Shown in pieces: positions 56,636-64,000 of a stretch of DNA of 64,000 nucleotides. The DNA is from Enterobacter sp. RHBSTW-00994 (GTDB lineage Bacteria; Pseudomonadota; Gammaproteobacteria; Enterobacterales; Enterobacteriaceae): NCBI RefSeq assembly GCF_013782625.1, contig NZ_CP056199.1, positions 3,676,588 through 3,740,587 of the forward strand, given 5' to 3'. The notes below the pieces were generated by a model. The model made no database searches. It saw only the letters and a list, made by a program, of their open reading frames with translations, and had not been told where the DNA came from. The first letter of the stretch is position 1. Every line of letters starts with the position of its first letter. The position numbers were made by a program, and so were the translations under genes.

Positions 56636-58867
56636 TTAGCCGCCGTGAAGACGACGCGCATCAATCACATCTGGCACCTGGTTCAGTTTGCCCAGCACAC
56701 GGCCCAGCACCTGCAGGTTATAGATTTCGATAGTCATGTCGATTGTGGCAAGTTGTTCGCGCGTATCGCTACGGCTGGCGACACCCAGCACATTCACTTT
56801 CTCGTTGGCGAGAATGGTCGTGATATCGCGCAGCAAACCGCTGCGGTCGTTGGCCGTGACACGCACTACCAGCGAGTACCCGGCAGAGTAACTTTCGCCC
56901 CAAACCGCATCAACCACTCGCTCTGGCGCATGGGATTGCAACTCTGCGAGTTGGTCGCAGTCAGCACGGTGAATCGAGATGCCGCGCCCCTGGGTGATAA
57001 AACCAACAATGTCATCGCCAGGGATAGGCTGACAGCAGCGAGCGATATGGTGCATCAGGTTGCCGACCCCTTCCACAACAACACGGCCGTTATCTTTGCT
57101 ACGTTGTTGCGGAGCATAGGTTTTCTGCTGAAGCTGTTTCAACGCCGCAGCATCTTGCTCTGCCGCACTTGGCTTGTTGAACTGCCCTTGCAGGAAATTG
57201 ACCATCTGATTGAGGCGGATATCGCCGCCGCCAATTGCCGCCAACAGCTCGTCAAGCTCGTTGAAGTTGTAGCGCGGCAGCAGATGTTTTTCCGCCTCTT
57301 TCAGGCTAATACCAATATGCTCCAGCTCATCATCAAGGATCTGACGCCCAGCAAGGATGTTTTTGTCGCGATCCTGTTTGCGGAACCAGGCATGGATTTT
57401 TGAGCGTCCGCGACTGGTCGTGACATATCCCAGGTTTGGGTTCAGCCAGTCACGGCTTGGGTTCGGCTGTTTCTGGGTGATGATTTCAATCTGATCGCCC
57501 ATCTGCAATTGATAGGTGAAAGGTACAATTCGCCCACCAATTTTCGCGCCAATACAACGATGCCCGACATCGCTGTGGATATGATATGCAAAATCGAGCG
57601 GCGTCGATCCTGCAGGCAGGTCAACAACATCGCCTTTTGGCGTAAACACGTACACCCTGTCATCAAAGACCTGACTACGGACTTCATCAAGCATCTCGCC
57701 AGAGTCAGCCATCTCCTCCTGCCACGCAATCAGCTTACGCAGCCAGGCGATACGATCTTCATGACCAGAGCGCACGCCGCCGGACGTACCTTCTTTGTAC
57801 TTCCAGTGCGCGGCTACACCCAGCTCAGCATCTTCATGCATTTGTCTGGTGCGGATCTGGATCTCAACGGTCTTGCCGCCAGGGCCCAGTACAACGGTAT
57901 GGATCGACTGATAGCCGTTAGGTTTGGGGTTTGCAACATAGTCATCAAACTCATCAGGCAGGTGGCGAAAATGAGTATGGACGATACCGAGCGCGGCATA
58001 ACAGTCCTGCAAACGCTCCGCCACGATACGTACCGCACGTACATCAAACAACTCATCAAAAGTGAGGTGTTTTTTCTGCATTTTGCGCCAGATGCTGTAG
58101 ATATGCTTTGGACGACCATACACTTCAGCCCGCACATTCTCTTCTTTCATCGACTGACGCAAGCCACCAACAAACTCGTCGATGTAGTGTTCTCTGTCGA
58201 TACGACGTTCGTGCAGTAATTTGGCTATTCGCTTGTATTCATCCGGATGCAAATAACGGAAGCAGTAATCTTCAAGCTCCCATTTCAGTTGCCCAATCCC
58301 TAATCGGTTCGCCAGAGGCGCATAGATATTGGTACATTCTTTGGCAGCCAGAACACGTTCATCTTCTGGGGCATCCTTCACTTCGCGCAAGTGAGCAATA
58401 CGCTCTGCCAACTTAATGACGACGCAACGGAAATCATCCACCATTGCCAGCAACATGCGACGGACATTATCAACCTGTTCCGATGAAACAGAATCGGTCT
58501 GTGCCGCTTTGAGCTGACGAATAGCCGCCATATCCCTCACGCCATGGATCAGGGCGACAACGGATTTACCGACGCTTTCGCGTAAGACATCCTCGCTAAC
58601 CACTTCGGCATCCGCCAACGGGAATAACAGCGCTGCCTGTAGCGTTTCGAGATCCATGTTCAGCATGGACAAAATTTCGACCATCTCGATGCCGCGCCAC
58701 AACAGTAAATCAGCATCAGCATGGCCCTGCGTCGTTCGCAGACAATATGCCCAGGTTTCGGTTAAGCGTTCACACGACTGCTGGCTGGAAATTCCCAGAC
58801 TTGCGATCCATTTTTGTGGGTCAAACTCACCAGCTTTATTAAGATGTGCACTTCTTACCGCAACCAT
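56636..58867 (-). CDS. relA: GTP pyrophosphokinase RelA
   Basis: RelA makes (p)ppGpp on ribosomes stalled by uncharged tRNA and so triggers the stringent response. The 743-residue product (744 in E. coli) has a degenerate hydrolase domain (about 1-200). The synthetase domain contains the monofunctional-RelA marker EFDDYVANPKPNGYQSIHT near residue 320, in place of the RXKD of bifunctional enzymes. A TGS domain follows (VYVFTPKGDVVDLPAGSTPL near residue 410), then a zinc-finger region (HHIARCCQPIPGD) and a C-terminal ACT domain. It follows rlmD after 51 bases. MazG is encoded downstream. Confidence 0.98.
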   Translation of the reverse strand: MVAVRSAHLNKAGEFDPQKWIASLGISSQQSCERLTETWAYCLRTTQGHADADLLLWRGIEMVEILSMLNMDLETLQAALLFPLADAEVVSEDVLRESVGKSVVALIHGVRDMAAIRQLKAAQTDSVSSEQVDNVRRMLLAMVDDFRCVVIKLAERIAHLREVKDAPEDERVLAAKECTNIYAPLANRLGIGQLKWELEDYCFRYLHPDEYKRIAKLLHERRIDREHYIDEFVGGLRQSMKEENVRAEVYGRPKHIYSIWRKMQKKHLTFDELFDVRAVRIVAERLQDCYAALGIVHTHFRHLPDEFDDYVANPKPNGYQSIHTVVLGPGGKTVEIQIRTRQMHEDAELGVAAHWKYKEGTSGGVRSGHEDRIAWLRKLIAWQEEMADSGEMLDEVRSQVFDDRVYVFTPKGDVVDLPAGSTPLDFAYHIHSDVGHRCIGAKIGGRIVPFTYQLQMGDQIEIITQKQPNPSRDWLNPNLGYVTTSRGRSKIHAWFRKQDRDKNILAGRQILDDELEHIGISLKEAEKHLLPRYNFNELDELLAAIGGGDIRLNQMVNFLQGQFNKPSAAEQDAAALKQLQQKTYAPQQRSKDNGRVVVEGVGNLMHHIARCCQPIPGDDIVGFITQGRGISIHRADCDQLAELQSHAPERVVDAVWGESYSAGYSLVVRVTANDRSGLLRDITTILANEKVNVLGVASRSDTREQLATIDMTIEIYNLQVLGRVLGKLNQVPDVIDARRLHGG

Positions 58868-58918
58868 CGTCCTCTCCTTTAGGGACCAGGGCCTGTCGAA
58901 GTCGACAAGCCGAACTAA

Positions 58919-60217
58919 TTAGATGTGCTCGAACAACACCATTGATTCCAGATGCCCAGTGTGCGGGAACATGTCCAACATTGCCAGACGCTGAATCTGG
59001 TAACCCGCATCGATCAATGCTTCGCTATCTCTGGCAAGAGTCGCTGGATTACAGGAAACATAGACCACACGTTTGGGCGCGAGTTTAATAATATGTTGCA
59101 TAACACCCGGCGCACCAGCACGCGCCGGATCGAGCAGAATTTTGTCAAAACCCTGTTTTGCCCAGGGCTGTTGCGTGACATCTTCTTCGAGATTCTGATG
59201 AAAAAATGTCACATTGCGCAACGCATTCTGTTGTGCGTTCTCCTGCCCTTTAGCCACCAGCGCCTCGACACCTTCGACACCGACGACACTTGATGCTTTC
59301 ATCGCTAACGGCAGCGTAAAATTCCCCATACCGCAGAACAGATCGAGCACCCGGTCAGTAGGTTGTATATCCAGCCACGCGAGTGCGTTTTCTATCATTT
59401 TCTGATTAACGCCATCATTCACCTGGATGAAATCGCGCGGGCTGAACGTTAAGCGTAGCCCGTTTGCTACATACCAGGGAGACTCTCCCGTAACCTGTTC
59501 AAGTATCTCGCTTTGTGGCGCAAGGAAAAGCGCAAGCTCGTGGGAATGCGAAAAGCGTTCCAGTTTTTCTCTGTCTTTTGCCGACAGGGGTGCAGTATGG
59601 CGAAGCACCATCAGCGGACCATTGTTAGCCAGTACCAGTTCGACATGGCCCAGATGGCGCACACCATCCAGCGCAGACAAACACGCGCGTATCTCCGGGA
59701 GCAATGCACCAAGTTGGGGCATCAAAACAGGGCACTGCGTGATATTCACAATATCGCTGGAACTGGTTTTACGAAATCCCATCTCCAGTTGCTGCGTTTT
59801 GGGCTGATAGTTAAGGCTCAACCGCGCCCGGCGGCGGTAACCCCAGGGGGTATCACCAATGATGTCGTTAACGTCATGTTTGAGTAAACGCGCCAGCGCA
59901 CTGCTCTTGCTTTTTTGCTGCAACGCTACACTGGCATGTTGTTGCTGACATCCACCACAAACCCCAAAATGTGGGCAACGCGGCATAACACGTTCAGGGC
60001 TATCATTAAGACGTCGTTTAACCTGACCACGTGCATACTGGCGTTTGTCTTCCGTCAGCGTAATTTCTGCTCGTTCGGTTGGCAGCAAACCTGTTATAAA
60101 CAAGGCTTTACCATTATGACGTGCAACCCCCTGACCAAAGGGATCGAGGTCTGTGGCTTCAACAGTTATGATCTGACGCGTCGTCACGCGTCGCTTTGCA
60201 GAGTAGAATTGCGCCAT
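58919..60217 (-). CDS. rlmD: 23S rRNA (uracil(1939)-C5)-methyltransferase RlmD
   Basis: RlmD methylates U1939 of 23S rRNA using SAM. The start [15 protein letters not shown] gives 432 residues. After an N-terminal TRAM domain, the 4Fe-4S cluster ligands lie in [10 protein letters not shown] near residue 80. SAM binding is through [13 protein letters not shown] near residue 295, and the catalytic cysteine is in [13 protein letters not shown] near residue 385. It is divergent from barA across 57 bases and leads into relA in the leftward direction. Confidence 0.97.
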   Translation of the reverse strand: MAQFYSAKRRVTTRQIITVEATDLDPFGQGVARHNGKALFITGLLPTERAEITLTEDKRQYARGQVKRRLNDSPERVMPRCPHFGVCGGCQQQHASVALQQKSKSSALARLLKHDVNDIIGDTPWGYRRRARLSLNYQPKTQQLEMGFRKTSSSDIVNITQCPVLMPQLGALLPEIRACLSALDGVRHLGHVELVLANNGPLMVLRHTAPLSAKDREKLERFSHSHELALFLAPQSEILEQVTGESPWYVANGLRLTFSPRDFIQVNDGVNQKMIENALAWLDIQPTDRVLDLFCGMGNFTLPLAMKASSVVGVEGVEALVAKGQENAQQNALRNVTFFHQNLEEDVTQQPWAKQGFDKILLDPARAGAPGVMQHIIKLAPKRVVYVSCNPATLARDSEALIDAGYQIQRLAMLDMFPHTGHLESMVLFEHI

Positions 60218-60274
60218 CGCCGAGATTTTTCTCAAATAAACATAATGACCCTAATTGTCCCATAACGGAACTCC

Positions 60275-63034
60275 ATGACCAACTACAGCCTGCGTGCGCG
60301 CATGATGATTTTGATTCTCGCCCCCACCGTTCTTATCGGTTTGCTGTTGAGTATCTTCTTTGTGGTGCACCGCTATAACGATTTGCAGAGGCAACTGGAA
60401 GATGCCGGAGCCAGCATTATCGAACCGCTGGCAGTCTCCAGTGAGTATGGGATGAATTTGCAGAACCGCGAATCAATTGGTCAGCTAATCAGCGTGTTAC
60501 ACCGCCGCCATTCTGAAATTGTGCGGGCTATTTCCGTCTACGATGAACACAACCGCTTGTTTGTGACCTCGAATTTTCATCTTGATCCAGGCGAGCTGAA
60601 AATTCCTGACGGTACACCTTTCCCGCGCCGTCTCAGCGTAGTAAGGCGTGGCGATATTATGATCCTGCGCACCCCGATTATTTCCGAAAGCTATTCACCT
60701 GATGAATCAGCCATCTCCGATGCCAAATCCAGTAACAACATGCTGGGGTATGTGGCACTCGAACTGGATCTCAAATCAGTCAGGCTCCAGCAGTACAAAG
60801 AGATTTTCATTTCCGGTGTGATGATGCTGTTTTGTATCGGCATTGCCTTAATTTTCGGCTGGCGCTTAATGCGTGACGTAACGGGACCAATCCGCAACAT
60901 GGTGAACACCGTTGACCGCATTCGTCGGGGGCAGCTCGATAGCCGCGTGGAAGGCTTTATGCTGGGCGAGCTGGATATGCTGAAAAATGGCATTAACTCG
61001 ATGGCCATGTCGCTGGCAGCCTACCATGAAGAGATGCAGCACAACGTCGATCAGGCCACGTCTGACCTGCGCGAAACGCTGGAGCAGATGGAGATTCAGA
61101 ACGTCGAGCTGGATCTGGCGAAAAAGCGCGCCCAGGAGGCCGCTCGCATTAAATCTGAGTTTCTGGCAAACATGTCTCACGAACTGCGAACGCCACTGAA
61201 TGGCGTAATTGGTTTTACCCGTCTGACGCTCAAAAGCGAACTTAACCCAACTCAGCGCGATCACCTGCACACCATTGAACGTTCGGCCAACAACCTGCTG
61301 GCGATCATCAACGACGTGCTGGACTTCTCCAAGCTGGAAGCCGGTAAGCTGCTTCTGGAAAGTATTCCTTTCCCACTTCGCAGTACGCTGGATGAAGTGG
61401 TAACGCTCCTCGCGCACTCTTCCCATGATAAGGGGCTTGAGCTGACGCTTAATATCAAAAACGACGTTCCTGACAATGTGATCGGCGATCCGTTACGTCT
61501 GCAACAGGTCATCACTAACCTGGTTGGTAATGCGATTAAATTCACCGAGAGCGGCAACATTGACGTTCTGGTAGAAAAACGTGCCATCAGTAATAACAAC
61601 GTGCAGATAGAAGTTCAGATCCGAGACACCGGCATTGGGATCCCGGAACGCGACCAGTCACGCCTTTTCCAGGCTTTCCGTCAGGCCGATGCCAGCATCT
61701 CACGCCGCCACGGAGGAACGGGATTAGGGCTGGTGATCACGCAAAAGCTGGTGAAAGAGATGGGGGGAGATATCTCCTTCCATAGCCAGCCAAACCGCGG
61801 ATCAACATTCTGGTTCCACATTAACCTCGATCTTAACCCGAACGTTCTGACCGATGGCCCAATGACCGATTGCCTCAAAGGTAAGCGTCTGGCCTACGTT
61901 GAGCCTAACGCTGCGGCGGCACAAAGTACGCTGGATGTGTTAAGCACCACACCACTGGAAGTTATCTATAGTCCAACTTTCTCTGCCCTGGCTGTCGATC
62001 ATTACGATATTTTGCTGATGGGGATCCCGGTGACCTTCACCGGAGAACTGAGCATGCAACAGGAGCGGCTTGCAAAAGCGGCTTCAATGACCGATTACCT
62101 GCTGTTGGCACTGCCATGCCACGCTCAAATTAACGCAGAAGAGCTGAAAAATGACGGCGCTGCGGCGTGTCTTCTCAAACCACTGACCTCCACGCGACTG
62201 TTACCGGCCTTAACTGAATATTGCCGTATAAGCCATTACGCCCTGCCGTTAGCCAATGATGAGCATAAGCTGCCTATGACGGTGATGGCCGTGGATGACA
62301 ATCCTGCAAATCTTAAACTCATTGGCGTACTCCTCGACGATCAGGTGCAGCATATTGAGTTATGTTCCAGCGGCGCTCAAGCCGTCGAGCAGGCAAAACA
62401 GATGCAGTTCGATCTTATCCTGATGGATATTCAAATGCCGGGTATGGACGGTATCCGTGCCTGCGAACTGATCCGCCAGCTTCCCCATCAGCAGCAGACT
62501 CCCGTTATTGCCGTAACCGCACATGCGATGGCCGGTCAGAGAGAGAAACTCCTGAGCGCCGGAATGAACGATTATCTGGCAAAACCGATCGACGAAGAGA
62601 AACTGCACAACCTGCTGTTACGTTATAAGCCAGGACATATCGGCGGAGCAGTTGTTACACAGCCTGAATCGCCAGAGATCAGCATCAATCCAAACGTTAC
62701 ATTCGACTGGCAACTGGCACTCCGCCAGGCGGCCGGTAAACCTGATTTGGCACGTGATATGCTGCAAATGCTGGTCGCCTTCCTGCCGGAAATCCGTAAC
62801 AAAGTTGAAGAACAACTGGTGGGAGAAAACCCTGAAGATTTACTGGATGCTATCCACAAACTGCACGGTAGCTGTGGTTACAGTGGCGTACCACGGTTGA
62901 AAAACCTCTGTCAGTTGCTGGAACAGCAGCTTCGCGCCGGTACGCCGGAGTCTGAACTGGAACCGGAGTTTCTTGAGTTGCTGGATGAGATGGATAACGT
63001 CGCGCGGGAAGCGGCCCGGATCCCTGGCGGCTAA
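60275..63034 (+). CDS. barA: Hybrid sensor histidine kinase BarA
   Basis: BarA is the tripartite membrane sensor that phosphorylates UvrY and through it controls the Csr system in response to short-chain carboxylic acids. The 919-residue protein has membrane spans at about 10-31 and 172-198 around a periplasmic sensor, then HAMP. The HisKA box is [15 protein letters not shown] (His near 302), and the ATPase has N and G boxes including [12 protein letters not shown]. The receiver aspartate lies in [13 protein letters not shown] near residue 718, and the HPt histidine in [12 protein letters not shown] near residue 862. Length and order match E. coli BarA (918). Confidence 0.98.
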   Translation: MTNYSLRARMMILILAPTVLIGLLLSIFFVVHRYNDLQRQLEDAGASIIEPLAVSSEYGMNLQNRESIGQLISVLHRRHSEIVRAISVYDEHNRLFVTSNFHLDPGELKIPDGTPFPRRLSVVRRGDIMILRTPIISESYSPDESAISDAKSSNNMLGYVALELDLKSVRLQQYKEIFISGVMMLFCIGIALIFGWRLMRDVTGPIRNMVNTVDRIRRGQLDSRVEGFMLGELDMLKNGINSMAMSLAAYHEEMQHNVDQATSDLRETLEQMEIQNVELDLAKKRAQEAARIKSEFLANMSHELRTPLNGVIGFTRLTLKSELNPTQRDHLHTIERSANNLLAIINDVLDFSKLEAGKLLLESIPFPLRSTLDEVVTLLAHSSHDKGLELTLNIKNDVPDNVIGDPLRLQQVITNLVGNAIKFTESGNIDVLVEKRAISNNNVQIEVQIRDTGIGIPERDQSRLFQAFRQADASISRRHGGTGLGLVITQKLVKEMGGDISFHSQPNRGSTFWFHINLDLNPNVLTDGPMTDCLKGKRLAYVEPNAAAAQSTLDVLSTTPLEVIYSPTFSALAVDHYDILLMGIPVTFTGELSMQQERLAKAASMTDYLLLALPCHAQINAEELKNDGAAACLLKPLTSTRLLPALTEYCRISHYALPLANDEHKLPMTVMAVDDNPANLKLIGVLLDDQVQHIELCSSGAQAVEQAKQMQFDLILMDIQMPGMDGIRACELIRQLPHQQQTPVIAVTAHAMAGQREKLLSAGMNDYLAKPIDEEKLHNLLLRYKPGHIGGAVVTQPESPEISINPNVTFDWQLALRQAAGKPDLARDMLQMLVAFLPEIRNKVEEQLVGENPEDLLDAIHKLHGSCGYSGVPRLKNLCQLLEQQLRAGTPESELEPEFLELLDEMDNVAREAARIPGG

Positions 63035-63036
63035 AA

Positions 63037-63091
63037 TCCGGTGGCGTGAGCACTTACCGGGCCTACGAGTGTATGAACGCAGGCCCGGTAA
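63037..63091. repeat. REP-like palindromic element after barA
   Basis: Sequence resembling a REP unit (ATCCGGTGGCGTGAGCACTT then ACCGGGCCTACG) is followed by a second arm. The arms TTACCGGGCCT (63054-63064) and AGGCCCGGTAA (63081-63091) are exact complements. It occupies the gap between convergent barA and the glycerate kinase gene, where REP elements protect mRNA ends or stop transcription. Confidence 0.7.
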
Positions 63092-63116
63092 AGCGAAACC
63101 GTACCGGCAATTCCAG

Positions 63117-64000
63117 CTAAGATCCCAGCCCTATTTTCAAGACTGCAGCAATATTCCTCGCAGCCATCTGGACATTTTGCTGTGCGTTATCCAGCGCATC
63201 TTCCAGCGAGCAAATGGAATAAATCACGCTAAACACGGCATCGATGCCGTGGTCATGCACAATCCCAACATCTGCCGTCAGGCTACCTGCAATCCCAATA
63301 ACCGGTTTGTTGTAGCGCTTAGCAATTTTCGCCACGCCCACCGGGACTTTACCGTGGATTGTCTGGCTGTCGATTCGCCCTTCACCAGTAATCACCAGAT
63401 CAGCATCAACCACCTGTTCATCCAGATGCAGCGCATCCGTCACAATCTCGATGCCTTGACGCAACTGTGCTCCGCAAAACGCATACAGCGCCGCCCCCAT
63501 ACCGCCAGCAGCACCGCCCCCGGCCAGATTCAGCACATCGATATCCAGATCCCGGGCAATAATTCTCGCGTAGTGGGCAAGCCCGTTGTCCAGGGATTCG
63601 ATCATCTCAGGCGTTGCGCCTTTTTGTGGCCCGAATACCGCCGATGCCCCCTCTTTTCCGACTAACGGATTCGTGACATCGCAAGCAACCTCAATCCGGC
63701 AGGCTGTCAGACGCTTATCCAGACCGCTTAAATCAATATGCGCCAGATTTTCCAGCACCTCTCCGCCCTGGCCGATAGCCTGCTCTTTTGCATCCAGCAG
63801 TTTCGCCCCCAGCGCTTGTACCATCCCCGCCCCGCCGTCATTGGTTGCACTGCCGCCAATACCAATGATGATATGTTTAACGCCCGCATCCAGCGCATGG
63901 CGGATGAGTTCACCGGTTCCCCAGGAGGTTGTTTTTAACGGGTTTCGCTGCGAAGGGGGGACCAGTTCCAGGCCACTCGCGGCGGCCATTTCAATAAAGG
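63117..64000 (-). CDS. garK: Glycerate 2-kinase, C-terminal part (partial)
   Basis: This is the C-terminal 294 codons of a GarK/GlxK-family glycerate kinase; the start lies beyond the right edge. It would phosphorylate D-glycerate to 2-phosphoglycerate. Visible signatures are IIIGIGGSATNDGGAGM, ACDVTNPLVG, FGPQKGAT, LAGGGAAGGMG, LVITGEGRIDSQTIHGKVP and PVIGIAGSL. It is convergent with barA. In Salmonella a glycerate kinase gene lies next to barA and the glucarate gud genes, so glucarate or galactarate breakdown is the likely setting. GarK and GlxK are hard to tell apart without an alignment; garK is the more likely name. Confidence 0.88.
   Translation of the reverse strand, partial: FIEMAAASGLELVPPSQRNPLKTTSWGTGELIRHALDAGVKHIIIGIGGSATNDGGAGMVQALGAKLLDAKEQAIGQGGEVLENLAHIDLSGLDKRLTACRIEVACDVTNPLVGKEGASAVFGPQKGATPEMIESLDNGLAHYARIIARDLDIDVLNLAGGGAAGGMGAALYAFCGAQLRQGIEIVTDALHLDEQVVDADLVITGEGRIDSQTIHGKVPVGVAKIAKRYNKPVIGIAGSLTADVGIVHDHGIDAVFSVIYSICSLEDALDNAQQNVQMAARNIAAVLKIGLGS

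Noticed and set aside
56627..57403. 258-codon open frame on the plus strand
   Set aside because: Antisense to relA, with no family resemblance and a composition typical of a shadow frame.

Overview
The window is ordinary chromosomal DNA of an enteric bacterium (order Enterobacterales, family Enterobacteriaceae). Gene order follows the hyc-hyp-fhlA / mutS-rpoS-nlpD-pcm-surE-truD-ispF-ispD-ftsB / cysCND / cysHIJ-queD / ygc / queE / eno-pyrG-mazG-relA-rlmD-barA stretch of Escherichia coli, and most proteins are close relatives of the E. coli ones as I remember them. It is not E. coli: a cysG copy joins cysDNC, an iron-type ABC cluster sits between fhlA and ygbA, a RpiR-PTS-NanE cluster lies between queE and eno, a glycerate kinase gene follows barA, and no CRISPR-Cas locus separates iap from cysH. 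Enterobacter, Lelliottia, Leclercia or Citrobacter are plausible; the genus cannot be fixed by eye. No rRNA, tRNA, insertion sequence or prophage was found.

Layout. 1-10.3 kb: formate hydrogenlyase. The hycABCDE part of the hyc operon runs left (hycE cut by the window edge) and hypABCDE-fhlA runs right from a shared control region with two sigma-54 promoters and inverted repeats that fit FhlA sites. 10.3-15.0 kb: a two-domain TOBE (molybdate-binding) protein, then a Fur-type promoter driving a binding protein, permease, ATPase and MFS exporter. 15.0-20.0 kb: ygbA with an NsrR-type site, a symE-like toxin gene behind a LexA box, mutS, an NTF2-like protein and rpoS. 20.0-25.7 kb: nlpD (containing the main rpoS promoter), pcm, surE, truD, ispF, ispD, ftsB and ygbE. 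25.8-35.7 kb: assimilatory sulfate reduction (cysC, cysN, cysD, cysG, then iap, then cysH, cysI, cysJ). 36-47 kb: queD, the ygcNOPQRSUW-yqcE-ygcE cluster and queE. 47.7-52.5 kb: nanE, a PTS permease, a RpiR regulator and an orphan reductase. 52.5-64 kb: eno, pyrG, mazG, relA, rlmD, barA and a partial glycerate kinase gene.

How the genes work together. HypA-E build the NiFe site of hydrogenase 3, whose subunits are HycB-E, under FhlA activation and HycA antagonism. CysDN, CysC, CysH and CysIJ take sulfate to sulfide, and CysG makes the siroheme used by CysI. The ygc cluster reads as an uncharacterised catabolic and electron-transfer system: an FAD oxidase-type dehydrogenase (YgcU), a short-chain dehydrogenase (YgcW), an electron-transfer flavoprotein (YgcQR), an ETF:quinone oxidoreductase with its ferredoxin (YgcNO), two transporters, a sugar kinase and a GlpP-type antiterminator (YgcP).

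The most interesting signal is regulatory. An intrinsic terminator with a perfect 15-bp stem and a run of nine T lies in the 5' leader of ygcW, a second terminator separates ygcU from ygcS, and the cluster encodes a GlpP-family RNA-binding antiterminator. Two near-perfect CRP sites lie in the same divergent promoter region. This suggests a metabolite-responsive antitermination switch under catabolite control. Homology calls, start choices and motif calls were made by eye, without database searches.
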